From assembly GCA_027625915.1 (NCBI GenBank), contig JANTQA010000032.1:9548001-9612000 (forward strand): DNA of 64,000 nt, read 5' to 3'. Numbering within the stretch: position 1 is the stretch's first letter; every line of letters begins with the position of its first letter. The translations under genes were made by a program, and so were the position numbers. Below are positions 24,101 to 36,101 of this stretch, one piece after another. The notes under the pieces are model-generated. The model did no database searches. It saw only the letters and a program-made list of their open reading frames with translations, and was not told the origin of the DNA. The DNA is from Anaeramoeba flamelloides. Taxonomy: Eukaryota > Metamonada > Anaeramoebidae.

Positions 24101-27100
24101 AAATATATTCAATTATACAACTTTATGATAATCCAAAAATGGAAAATTTCCATAAAAACAATTATTCATTTCTTAAGAAATTAGCTCATTTTACCATTTT
24201 GAAAATTTTAATTGAGACAACCCTAATGAAAAAAGATTTTTTGAGTGCCACCAGATATTGAAACTTTGAAACCAAAATAACATTAGCTTCTCTATTTGGG
24301 AAAAGAAATACAAACCAAAGTAAACCCGAGTTGAATCTTTCATTTTTCAATTTTTCAATTTTTTTTTTTTTTTCTGGAAGATTTTTTGCATCCCCATATA
24401 AAAATGGTCTAAATCATCAACTTTCTTTTTACAGAATGGATATATTTTGTAGAATATTTCCTTTTTCCAACTATGTGTATTTGCATGTATATCTTTTCAG
24501 TTGGTTTGAGAAGGATTCGGTTTGAAGAGTTGTTGATGATTCCCAGTTTAGATATGGTTTACTTTCACCTAAAGTTTTCTGTAAATTGGCTGATTTAGAT
24601 ATTTTTTCAGTTTCAAATTTTATTCTCATTGCAATGATTCGACTTTATCATTTATGGATTTGATATGGTGATTCCCTTGTGGTCTACTTTTTCCGATTTC
24701 TTCTTTCTCTCATAGTGTTCGAATCAATGTTCTCTATCTTGTCCATTTTCAAATCTTTCACTAGCTGGATTAAGTTTTAGGTGTCTTGTTTTCCTGATGA
24801 AATTAGCTTTCCTCTAAGGATCATATTTTGTGTGTGGGATCAGTTATAGTTTTACATTTGATGTATGTTTGTAGGGTGTGCTTTCATTATAGCCTTTAAT
24901 TTTAGTTTCAATCAGGGTATCTATTTCTTTGATATCTACCCAGGTTTGATTAATGGATGTATAATCAATATATTACTTGAGGTAGAATGACTGCTTTGAA
25001 AAGTTGGATTTAAATTACAATTGAAAATTTTTAGTTTCGCGTAAATAAAAACAAAGGATTATAAACTCCAATTCAAAAATTTTCTCTGAGAATAAAATTC
25101 AATTTTTGACAATAAAAATTCATTATAAAGTAGTGAAAAAAATACCTGACATGAAAAAAATCCGGACAAGATTTTTATTTGTGAATATTAGTAAAATTAT
25201 TGTGTAATTTCATTTATTTACAATCAAATTCCTTTTTTTGTAAGAATCGAACTTTTAAAATTATAGCTCACCCTCTTATTAGAATGATGATTAATGGAAT
25301 CACACTTGTTCAAAACACCATTCAATCAATCAAAAAACAAGAAGAAAAATTATCATTTTCCAAACTCTAGTTAAACTCAATAAAATTCGATTGTTTTTCA
25401 AAAAAGTTGATCAACATATGGCTATCAAACAATTACTCGAGTATTCTAGAGACACCTTACGTTGATGAACTTTAGGTAGGTTTATTACTAATCTCATAAA
25501 AAAATTGGTTATTTATAATAAGGATTTGATTGAAAATAAATGAAATTACACAATAATTTTACTAATATTCACAATTAAAAATCTTGTCCGGGATTTTTAT
25601 CATGTCCGGTATTTTTTTCCCTCCTATAAATAAAGTACATGGGTAATATAAAATTGAAATATTTTGTTTAATGATATTATACAGTTTTTTATCTTTTACC
25701 ATTTCCCACAAAACAAAAAATAGATAACGAAAAAAAAAAAAAACCTCTTAATTTTGGAGTGAGCAAAACAAAGTATTAAATATTTTAATTCTCAAGCATT
25801 TAATTAAAAATATCAATTTTCAAAAAAAAAAAACAAAGATTTCATTTCGTTTGGGGAATTTATTCAATGAATTTTATTGAATTGTCGATTTATGCTCACT
25901 CCATAATTATTATATGCTAGCCAGAATTATCCTTTTATGGAATTTTTTTTCGAAAACAATATTTTGATCAAGAAATTAAAAAATTAAAATTGTAAATTAT
26001 CCTATTTATTTTTATTTATCTAATTTCATAGATTTATTGCAAAGATTGTTCAAACAAGAATGTCTTGAAAAAAAATTCAAAGGGAAATTCAAATAGTAGT
26101 TCTAACTCTAGTTCAAGTTCAAGTTCTGATTCAGGATCTGATCAAAAACAAGAAACTAAACAAGTTAAAGTTCAAGAAGAAAAAAAAGATAGTTCTGATT
26201 CAAGATCTGAATCTGAACAAGAATCCGAAAAGGAACAAGAAAAAGAACAAGTACAGGTAAAAGAAAAAGAACAAAACACTCTTAAAGAATTAAATGAAAA
26301 AGAAGAATCTAAAAAAGAATCCGGATCTGAATCAGTATCAGAATCAGAACAAGAGCAAAAACAGGAACAAGAACAAGAACATGAACATGTCAAAGAACAA
26401 GAACAAGAAAAAGAAAATAAAATTGGATCTGAATCTGAATACGAATCTATTAGTGAATCTGAATCTGGAAAGGAATCTGAAAAGGAACAAGAAAAAGAAC
26501 AAAAACAAGAACAAGAACAAGAACAAGAAAATGTCAAAGAACAAGAAGAAAAAAAAGAAATCAAATCAAAATCAGAATCTGAATCAGAATATGAATCTGT
26601 AACTGAATCGGAGTACGAATCAGTCTCGTCATCAGGATCAGAAATTGAAACAAAACTTGCACAAGATTTACAAAATGATGTTTCAAATAAGGAAAATAAA
26701 GCTAAAGATTCGACCCAAAAAAATGTAACAATTGAGAATTCAAAATCCGAATCTAAAACTGAACACGAATACATTAGCGAGTCTGAATCTGAAAAGGAAC
26801 AAGAAAAAGAACAAAAACAAAAACAAGAGCAAGAACAACAAAAAGATAAAGATAAAGAGGAAGAAGATCAAATCAAAGAAGAAGAAAAGAAAAATTCAAA
26901 TAGTAGTTCGAGTTCGAGTTCTAGTTCTAATTCAAAATCTGAAATGGAAGATGAGCAAGATCAAGAATCTAAACAAATTACAGATAAAAAAAAGGAACAT
27001 GAAAGTTCTGATTCAAAATCTGAATCTGAACAGGAATCTGAAAAAGAACAACAAAAAGAACAAGAACAAGAAAAGATACAAAAACATGAACAAGAGCAAG

Positions 27101-30100
27101 AACAAGAACAAGAGCAAGAACACTACAAAGATAAAAAAGAAGAGGAAGAAGAACAAATCAAAGAAGAAGAAAAGAAAAATTCAAATAGTAGTTCTAGTTC
27201 CAGTTCTAGTTCTAGCTCAAGTTCAAGCTCTGATTCAGGATCTGAACAAAAACAAGAAACTAAACAAGTGAAAGATCAAGAAGAAAAAAAAGAGAGTTCT
27301 GATTCAAAATCTGAATCTGAAAAGGAACAAGAAAAAGAACAAAAACAAAAACAAGAACAAGAAAAAGAACAAAAACAAGAACAAAAAAAAGAAAACCATT
27401 CAAAATCAAAATCAGAAACAGAATCCGAGCAAGAACAAGATAAAGATAAAGATAAAAAAGAAAAAAAAAATGAAAATGAAAAAGCAATTGAAGAATCTGA
27501 ATCTGCACAAAAACAAGAAAATAATTCCAATAATGAAGGAGAAATGGAAGTACAAATAAAAAAGGGAAAATTAGATGAAGAAAATATCAAAAAAACTTCC
27601 CAAGATTTTAAAACAAAATTAGATCTTGAATTAAAACCTGAAATTATAATTAAAGAAAGTCAAGATAAAAATGATGAATCTGATAAGCAAATAGAATCAA
27701 AAAATATTGAAAAAATACAATTATTGGAATCAAAAACTGACAACGAATTAAAAAAAGCAAAAGGAAATGAAGAAAAAAAATCTATTAACAAAAAAAAAAT
27801 TAAGAAAAGAGAGAAAAAAAAAAAAAAATCAAAAAATAAAAATAAAAAAAAATCAAAATCAAAATCCAAACAATCAAATTATAAAAATATAATTAAAGAA
27901 CTTATTAAAGAAAGAGATATGTTAAATAATCGATTAATTGAATCTGAGAAAAGTAAAAAGCAAATTCAAGTTTTATTTAAGGAATTTAGAAAAAAAAAAA
28001 AAAAACAAAGAACACCATCAATTTTACAAAATAGACGAGTTGAAGAATTAGAAAAAGAAAAATCACAAGATCAAAAAAAAGAATTAAGAATAAAAGAAAT
28101 TGAAGAGACAAATAACGATTTAAAATTACAAATAAAACAATTAAAAAAGCAATTAAAATTAAATACAATTACGAATAAAGAACAAGAACAAGAACAAGAA
28201 CAAAAGCATGAACATAAACATGAACAAAAAGAAATCCATTCAAAATCAAAATCAGAAACAGAATCCAAGCAAGAAAAAGAAAAAGATCAAGAAAAATTCA
28301 AAATAAAAAATAAAAATTTAAAAACAAAATTAAAAAAAAGTGAAGAAGAATTAAATAAACTTCATTTAGAAATCACCGAATTAAAAAAAATTATTAAAGA
28401 AAATGAAACGAAGGGACCAAAAATTGTTAAAAAAATTGTTCAAAAAGTTGAAAAAGTTGTTGATCATTCAAAAATTGAAGTTTTGGATCAAAAAATAATT
28501 ATTTTACAAACGGACTATGATAAGTTAAAAGAAGAAAAGGAAAAAACAGAAAAGGAATTGCATAAGCAATTAGTTAAAGCTGAAACTAATAAAAGGAAAA
28601 TCCAAGATCACAACACAAAAACTGAAAAAAATTTGAAACAAAAAATCAGTAATTTAGAAACAAAATTTAAAAATAAAGAAAAGAAATTACAACAAAAAAT
28701 AAAAACCATTGAAAATAAATTAAAATTAGAACAAAATAAAGAACCAAAAATTGTTGAGCAAGTAATTACTAAAGTTGAAAAGGTGGAAGATCTTGAAAAA
28801 ATTGAAAAATTTGAAAATACCATTGAAAAATTAAAAAAAGAACAAGAAAAAATGAAGAAAGAAAAGAAAAAAATGGAAAAAGATTTGAACAAAAAATTTG
28901 ACAAAAGTGAAAATTCAAAAAAGAAAATGCAAGAACAAAATCTCAAGAATGAAAAGCAATTAAAACGCAAAATCAAAGAATATGAAACAAAATTAAGGTT
29001 CAAGGAAAATTCATTAAATCAATTAATCCTTGATTTAGAAAATAAATTGAAAATCGAACAAAATAAGGAACCAGAGGTTGTAGAAAAAATTGTAACAAAA
29101 GTTGAAACTGTCACTGATGAAAATCAAGTAAAATCATTAAAGCAGCAATTAAAGGAGAGCAAAAAAAAGCATCAAAATGAAATAAAAGAATCTAATAAAA
29201 AAATTCAGCAAATTGAAAAGGAAAAAAAGCAAGCTGAAAATAAGCATAAGGAAAATACCAAAAAAAATTTAAAAGAAATAACTAATTTAAAAACTGAAAA
29301 TAAGGAATTATTACAAAGAAAAGAGACCCTTGAAAAAAGCGAGCAAAATAATAAAACTAAAATCACAAATATTGAAAGCCAGTTAACAATATTTAAAGAA
29401 ATATTAGAAAAGCAAAAAATGAAGCAAGTTGAATTAATTCAACAAAGCAACCAGCAAATTTCTGAAAAGAATAAAAATTTTAATGAAAATGAACAGCAAA
29501 AGCAGACAATTTCAAAGTTACAAAGCCAATTGCAAGAAATTCAATTAAGCCTAAACAAAGAAATTGATAATGGAAGCCAATTAGCCAATACAAATGAACA
29601 ACAAAGGCAAACAATTTTGGATTTACAAAATCAATTAAATGACCTTGAAATGAAATTAAGAAATGAAAAAGAAAGCCATCAAAAAAGAGCGCCACCGCCA
29701 CTGCCTGTGAGAAGATCAGTTAGCCAAGTGGTTTCAAAGAAAACACAAGTGAATCCAGAAATCGTTGACAATTATAAAAGGCAATTGCAAATCAAAGACG
29801 AGAAGATATCTTCGATATCCAATGAAATAAATACTATTAAAGAAGAAAGGAACAATTTAAAACAAACAATTGGGAATTTAGAAAATACCATCCAAAACTT
29901 GAAAAGTAAACAAAATAGCAAGCCAAAGCCAAATTTGAAACCAAAACCCAATTTAAAACCAAAGCCAGTTATTAAGCCAAAGCCTACTTTAAAACTTCAA
30001 AAATCTTCGAGTAATACCAATAATGTCAATACAACAAATAATTTAAAAAAGGAAATTGAGAAATTGAAAACGAATAATCAATCAATAGAAAAGCAGTTAA

Positions 30101-32224
30101 AAATGAGTACAAAAAAAATTAGTCAATTAGAAAAAAATAATTTGGAATTGAGCACTTTAAATAAAGAAAATGCTAAAAAAATAAAAACGTCAAAGGAAAA
30201 GGAATCAAAACTTGAAAAGGAATTAAAAAATTTGAAAAAAATTGAAAATAAGCTATTAACAAAAGAAAATAAAAATCAAAAGAAAAATTTATCAAAAGAA
30301 AATAATAAAAAAATTGACAATTTAAATAAGAAATTAAACGAAAAAGAGAAAAAGCTTAAAAGCATAACAGAAGAAAATAATAAATTATCGAAAAAAATCA
30401 AAACCCTGGAAGAATCATTAAAAAAAAAGCCAACGCCTACCCCCAAGCCCAAACCTAAACCGAAATCTAAATCTAAAAACGTGCCAATACCCTTAACAAA
30501 GGCAAAACCCAATTTATCCCAGTCAAGCAGCACATCCACTACCAGAGAAACTAACAGTACCATAAGAGGAAGGGGAAGGGGAAGGGGAAGGGGACGACTG
30601 AAAATCAATGCCTTTATGAAAAAAACAAATACTCAAGAGAATCAGAAAGGATCCAATAAAGAAATAGATCAATTAAAAAAAAAATCTGAGGCAATGGAAA
30701 GAAGATGGAAAAAAAGTTGTGAAAAGGTTAATAGCCTCGAAAATGATAAAAAAAAAATGCAACAAAATCTATCAGAAATTCAAAAGCAAAGCCAACTTTC
30801 GAAAAATAAAGAAAGAGAACTTGAACAGTCAATTAGACAATTAAAAAGTGAAAACCAAAGATTAAAATTGCAAAACAAGCAATCAAATTCTCAAACATCA
30901 AATATAAGCAATTCAACAACACAAACAAATTCCATTTCAACGAAAATTAATAATAGTAATACTTCAAGTGGTGGAATACCTCCCCCTCCTAATTTAAGTT
31001 CAGGTATGTTTAATATGATTTTTTTTTTTTTTAATGATCTTTTTTTTTGCTATATAATTAAATGTGTGTTAATCTTTATAATTTTTTTTTTTTCAATTTT
31101 TATAAATATTTTGAACTAAAATTTTTCTTAATAAACAATCAATTATTTTATAAACAGGTGGAATACCTCCTCCTCCAAAATTAAGTTCAGGTAAGTTTAA
31201 TATGATTTATTTTTTTGAATATTAAAAAAATATTTTTCTCTTTTTTTTATCTTTTTTTTATTAAATGTGTTTTCATCTTTATAATTTTTTTTTTTTCAAT
31301 TTTCAAAATATTTTTTTATTTATAATTTTCTTAATAAACAATCAATTATTTTATAAATAGGTGGAATGCCCCCTCCTCCAAAATTAAGTTCAGGTAAGTT
31401 TAATATGATTTATTTTTTTGAATATTAAAAAAATATTTTTTTCTTTTTTTGATCTTTTTTTTATTAAATGTGTGTTAATCTTTATAATTTTTTTTTTTTC
31501 AATTTTCAAAATAATTTTTTATTTATACAATTTTTTAAAAAATAATCAATTATCTTATAAATAGGTGGAATGCCTCCCCCTCCTAATTTAAGTTCAGGTA
31601 AGTTTAATATGATTTATTTTTTTTGTCTAATAAAAAAATATTTTGTTATTTTCTTGCTTTTTAATTAAATGTGTGTTAATCTTTATAATTTTTTTTTCCA
31701 ATTTATTCTTTAATTTTTTCTCTTAAAATTTTTATTTACATAATTATTAATATTTATAGGGTTAAAACCACCAAATTTAAGTTCAAGTAAGATATACATC
31801 CTATTATTTTTATTAAATTCTTTTTATTAAAATTAATTTTTTTTCGTTTATTTCATTTATTTTTTTTTTTTCATTTATTTCGTTTTCGATCTTGAAAAAT
31901 AATTTAATTTTTCCTTTTCTTTTGCCTTTTCCTGTTCATGTCCATATTCATGTTCATGTTCCTTTTTCGTTACTATTTTTTTCTTTTTTATTTCATAAAT
32001 TTTGTTTAGGTGGACAAAAAAACACAAAAAAACCAATGGGTAATGATCTACTAAGTTCCATCTCTAGTTTTAATAAAAATAATCTCAAGAAATCAACAAC
32101 AAAAGATTCGAGTAAACCAATGACAAAAAAACCTAAACAATCCTCAGGTGGTGGTATGAATTTTGCAATGCTTGCTTTACAACAAAGAGGAAGATTAAAA
32201 AAAAGTAGTTCCAGAAAATGGTAA
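21141..32224 (+). CDS. LIM-LIM / coiled-coil / poly-proline / WH2-like protein, probable actin regulator
   Basis: Predicted exons: 21141-21289, 21407-21623, 26032-31003, 31158-31190, 31361-31393, 31565-31597, 31760-31786, 32010-32224; about 1,892 residues. Each join has GT..AG signals and keeps frame. LIM1 (residues 4-55) and LIM2 (77-128) both read C-x2-C-x17-H-x2-C-x2-C-x2-C-x17-C-x2-C; the last pair of LIM2 (IYCKDC) comes from exon 3, strong evidence for joining across the 4.4-kb intron. Then an S/E/Q-rich region, a long coiled coil with three repeats of the type EPKIVEQVITKVEKV near residues 916, 1026 and 1136, an SH3-type motif PPPLPVRRS (about 1343), KPKP repeats, RGRGRGRGRG (about 1635), several PPPP profilin-type sites (from 1772), and DLLSSISSFNKNNLKK (about 1833), a WH2-like actin-binding motif. 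Family knowledge suggests actin binding or filament assembly at a scaffold; the exact role is unknown. I recognise no standard family with this architecture. Confidence 0.8.
22480..24360. repeat. Right arm of the large inverted repeat, longer copy
   Basis: The complement of 22480-24115 follows 18650-19770, and 24150-24360 follows 14690-14885. It carries extra sequence at about 23400-23990 absent from the left copy. No coding frame. Its far end touches the repeat starting at 24376. Confidence 0.6.
24376..25783 (-). repeat. Retroposon-like repeat R1, copy 1 (interrupted by a MITE)
   Basis: Nearly colinear with 46275-47170. Best-conserved stretch: about 24640-24850, from TTATCATTTATGGATTTGAT to GTGTGTGGGATCAGTTATAG. 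A T run precedes the low-coordinate end in both copies, so on the minus strand the unit ends in an A tail, as a retroposed sequence would. Minus-strand frames in copy 2 read like degraded protein (HHIKSINDKEQSSQEDENW), family unknown. Copy 1 is interrupted at 25130-25624. Confidence 0.6.
25130..25624. mobile_element. MITE, CCGGACATG family, with occupied/empty-site proof
   Basis: Left end GTAGTGAAAAAAATACCTGA then CATG; the right end complement is GGAGGGAAAAAAATACCGGA then CATG; similarity continues inward for about 85 bases. Flanks on both sides are TATAAA (25124-25129 and 25625-25630). The R1 copy at 47.0 kb reads CATTATAAATAAAGTAC with one TATAAA and no insert: the empty site. 495 bp; no coding frame. 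Confidence 0.88.
30970..31786 (+). repeat. Tandem array of proline-rich micro-exons
   Basis: The end of exon 3 and three following 33-nt exons each encode GG(I/M)PPPP(K/N)LSS; a fourth, 27-nt exon encodes GLKPPNLSS. Each exon starts and ends in phase 1, so any can be skipped or added without changing frame. The introns (about 154-171 bp for the first three) begin GT(A)(A/T)GTTTAATATGATT and share T-rich blocks and AAATGTGTNTTAATCTTTAT, so exon plus intron was duplicated as a unit of about 205 bp. Confidence 0.85.
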
Positions 32225-32559
32225 TTTGATAATTAATCAAGAAGTACTTGAATTCATAACTAAACTTTATATTTTACCAATTTATTAACAAATCTTTTTT
32301 TTTTTTTTTTTAATATTTATTGACTTTATCTTCTATTATTTTTTTCATTATTGATTTTTTTTTTATTTTTTTAATAAAAATAAATATAAAACAAAATCAT
32401 TTTTCATCTATTTTTCTTGAATATTTTTTATTTATTTATTCACATTTTTTCAACCCCATTTTAAAAAGGTTTTAATCAAAATCAGGGATTAGCGTATACC
32501 AAGGAATACACTAGTATGAAAAAATAAAAGTGAAAAAAAAAAGTTAGACAAAAGGCATA
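32225..32559. other. 3' flank of the LIM/WH2 gene
   Basis: T-rich sequence after the TAA at 32222-32224, with several AATAAA-like strings around 32370-32390 that could serve polyadenylation. No gene seen. Confidence 0.5.
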
Positions 32560-34125
32560 TGTTTCATTAACCTATTCATCTTTAATAATCTAGTTGATTC
32601 ACAATATAATCAAATTTTCAAAACTTCAAATTCTTGAGGGCATTGTGTTTATTGTTGTACGTAGTAACACCTTTTATATAGTCTCTAGTCGAGAAAAAAA
32701 GGGTGTTTTTTTTTTTTTTACAATTATTTAAGGGAGGAAATTATTTTTCTCTTGTTTGCCGTTAATTTTTCCAGAATTCAAAAGAAATCAATAAAATCTA
32801 TGATTTTACTCCATTCTTTTATTTCCAGTAAAGCGCAGTTTGATGTTATCCAGTCATAAGAATTTTTAAACATCACACTTAGTTTTTCTTGAGTTTTCTA
32901 TTTATTTGTGAAGTGTTCTAGGTTTTTATGAGGGTTTCTTTTTTATTTGGAAAATCTATTGATTTTCGTTAGGTTTTTTTTACTTTTTAAAATGAACCGA
33001 AAATTTATTAAAATTTTCTGTTTATTTTTTATTTTTTTTATTTTTGAAAGGAGGAAATTAATTTCCTCTTATAGCCCTAATTTCTAAATTTTTGTTTAGA
33101 AATTTTAATAAAGAATCATAATTATCTTTTTCATTAACTAATGACAAGATGAATAATGAATCTTTGTTTCGAATAATATCAAAGATATTATTCTTATTAT
33201 TTTTGTTAATTTCAATTAGTTTGTTAATCCAAATTGTTCGATTTTTTTCATAGGATGGACAGTCCCATAAAAAATAATCGATATCTTCAATGATTTCTAG
33301 GTTTAAATTTTTTTTGAATAGGTTGCATAATTTTGTTTTCATTTTATTCTTATCATAAACATAAGAATATCTATTTAGATAATTCGTGAAATTTCGAAGT
33401 TTTAAGATGGAAGTAGAGCACTTCCATTTTAAATATTTTTGTTGTTTGTTGATATTATTATTATACCTAATAATTTTTGAATATTCTTGACCTTTCCATC
33501 AAGAACTATTTATTATTACGTTTTCTCTAAATTGATTAAGATTTATTTTTAGTAATTGTAATTTTTCTACTTTCCAATTGATCTTTTCGTCATCTTTTTT
33601 AATGAATTTTAACTTTTTTGATATGTGTTCGAAACCAAGAATTTCTAATTTATTTTTGAGTTTAAATCTTCTTTTATATATTGAAATTCATACTTGATCT
33701 ATTTTTGCTTTAGTTTTATAAATGATTCTTAAAGAGTGTGAATTTATTTTGAAAAATTTTGTGACTTTTTTATTTATCCAAACATCTATCGTGTTGAAAT
33801 CTTTTTGATTTAGATTAAATATAACTAGGCTATAAAATAGTTGACCAATGCATATTGCTTTAAACATTTGGAATTTTACTCCATTGGCTAAATTTTGTTG
33901 TTTAAAAATCATTTTGATTTTTTTAAAGTTGACTTTTACTTTTTTGACATTATTTTTAAGATGTTTCTTTTTTTCGAGCCAAATTCCTAAATATTTTATT
34001 TTTGATAATTATTTTTATTTTAAGGTTTTTTTAATATTTGGATTCATTCCTAATTCTTTAATAATGTTATAAATTATTATCAACTTTTTATCAATTTCTG
34101 AAATTGGTTCCTCCATATTAAAAAA
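32560..34125 (-). mobile_element. LINE 3' end, ORF2 C-terminus and 3' UTR
   Basis: Minus strand. 33688-33912 gives thumb-region sequence (VKFQMFKAICIGQLFYSLVI). 33058-33342 gives the C-terminal tail with DYFLWDCPSYEKNRTIW and NYDSLLKFLNKNLEIR. Below 33058 lies a 3' UTR shared with 50.15-50.35 kb: GAGGAAATTAATTTCCTC palindrome, a T run, AAAGGGTGTT, CTCTAGTCGAG, AACACCTTTT, TTCTTGAGGGCATTGTGTTT. Hairpin-like GTTAGG-T units lie at 32.8-33.0 kb. 5'-truncated at about 34120. Confidence 0.8.
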
Positions 34126-35790
34126 AAAAAATTCTGTTTATTTGGAAAATCAATAGATTTTCGTTATGTTTTTTGACTTTTCTATTTATTTAGAAAATCA
34201 ATGGATTTTTGTTAGGTTTTTTTTACTTTTTAAAATAGAAAACTCAAAAAAAACTAACGAAAATCAATAGATTTTTGTTTTATTTCAAAAATTAAAAAAA
34301 TCCTAACGAAAAAATCAAAAAAAAAAGATTTTTTTTCAATTTTAAAAAACAAATAATTCTTTAATAATCAAAAATAATTGTTTCTCGATTTGAAAGATAT
34401 TTATTAAATTTAAAATACTTGTAAAATCATAAAATGTCCACTTGGCTAGAAGCAAAAAATATTCAAATTTTTTACGATAAAATTTGAAAAAAATAGTAAT
34501 ATAAACCGGGAAAATTGGATTTTCAGACTTTAATTGTTAAAATATCTTGAAAAATCATTTTTGATGCAAGACCTTTTATTAACCAATAGTCTTTATTATT
34601 AGTGAAATTATCAAAAAGAAAATAATTATCAAATGTTTAATTGTTTTCTTAAATGATTTTTTCATGATTGTGGAGTCTTAAATGTAAGAATCTTGCTATT
34701 GAATTAATATCAGATAAGAAGTCAATGGTTCGAATGCCTCCAAAATTCTATTAGTTAAATATTATCCAATTTGTTGATACTCATGAATCAAAAAATGATA
34801 CTTGTATAGTAAAAAATTCAAGAATTTTACCAAAAAAACTACTTTTTCAAAACCAATAGAATGGTTGAATTGCCATTATTTAGTGGCTATTATGGAGTAT
34901 CTACACCATAACACATGATAAAATTTGAGAGAGATGAGAAAAGAGTCTTTTATTTTAGTCCTGTGTGATTGTAGATTCTCTAAAAAAAAAAATAAAAAAT
35001 TATTTGATATTTTTTTTTTTAATAATGTTAAACAATCTAAAAATAGAATAGAATTGATAAAAGTTATTCTATTTTTATTTTTTGATAATAAATATTTGTT
35101 TTTTGAAAAGATAATTTTATATTCTTAGAATAAAACTTATCTCTATTTTGTGGTTTAAAATTTGAAAAAATATAATCATATTCACTTGTCCAATTCTACC
35201 AAATCCTAGTGTTTAAAACCCGAAACAGATATGTTTTATATTTATTATTTTTTTCAAAAAAATCCTTCTTGAAATTAAAACCCTATTCGTATTATCTTCT
35301 GTGATTCCCCCAATTATAATAAGTTGTTATTTATAAATAATACATTTATCCCAAATGTCACTGATAAAACAATCTTTATTATATGCTTTTTATTTCCCTG
35401 ATTAAAAAACAATCAAAAATGATGGAAAAAGAAAAATGAAAAAATTAAATACCATAATAGAATGTTGAGAGAAGGATACAAGATAATTCATTCAACATTT
35501 GAAACACAAATTTAAGCAATTCAACTCAACATTCTATTTGACCACTTCTTTGAGACTTTGAAAAAAAATTTAAAAAATCTAATGAATGTAGTGCTTTAAA
35601 TAATAATAATCAATGGGTCATAACCAGAGTAAAAAATACAGTTTTCTGATCCTCTTGAAAATTGCAAAAAAGTGAAAAATTTTCTTTTACCATAGCAACT
35701 CCCTGAGATCCCATAAGCCAAATTGTGTTTTTTAAATCAAAAAATTTAATTTTAGTTTTTATTGGTCGAATTTTCAAAAACTTTAAAATA
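34126..35790. other. Intergenic, palindromic tail then no gene
   Basis: 34130-34320 holds GTTAGGTTTTTTTTACTTTT-type stretches and their complement, as seen next to other LINE ends. 34330-35790 shows no gene or clear element. Confidence 0.5.
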
Positions 35791-36101
35791 CAGTCCTGTG
35801 CCATTTTAAGACAATGGAAAAATCAACATATAAGGCACAAAATTTTGTTCACTTTAAGGTACAAATTTTTTGATTTAAGGCACTTTCCCATTTTCAAGAT
35901 ATAATTTCACCCAATAATTACAGAGTTAGTTTGAGTGTTTTCTTCAATATATCTATATATAGAATATTACATTATGAGTAATCTTGGAAATTTACACAAA
36001 AAAATTCTGCTTATTTTGACTACTTTGATTTTGTACCTTAATGGGATTTTTTTATGCCTTATTTTTTGATTTTTCCTGTGTCTTATTAGAGCACAGGACT
36101 A
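35791..36101. mobile_element. MITE (CAGTCCTGTGCC) with repeated AAGGYAC motifs
   Basis: Left end CAGTCCTGTGCCATTTTAAG, right complement TAGTCCTGTGCTCTAATAAG; TA at both sides (35789-35790 and 36102-36103). Inside each end AAGGCAC/AAGGTAC recurs about every 30 bases, three times on the left, like transposase-binding sites. 311 bp. Confidence 0.8.

Larger units (their letters stand above)
21624..26031 (+). other. 4.4-kb intron of the LIM/WH2 gene, filled with repeats
   Basis: Donor GTAAATAT after codon 122, acceptor TCTAATTTCATAG before the last LIM2 ligands; both phase 0. It contains the inverted-repeat arm 22480-24360, the retroposon-like repeat 24376-25783 and a MITE at 25130-25624. No other gene was seen inside. 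Neighbouring introns of the same gene are about 117-225 bp. Confidence 0.75.

Noticed and set aside
25763-25910. Short inverted repeat TTTTGGAGTGAGCA / TGCTCACTCCATAA at the edge of R1
   Set aside because: The second end is missing beside the other R1 copy, so it cannot be defined as an element from this window.
26172-28268. Several minus-strand and shifted plus-strand frames over the S/E/Q-rich region
   Set aside because: GAACAAGAA-type repeats are open in several frames; only the frame joined to the LIM exons has domain logic.
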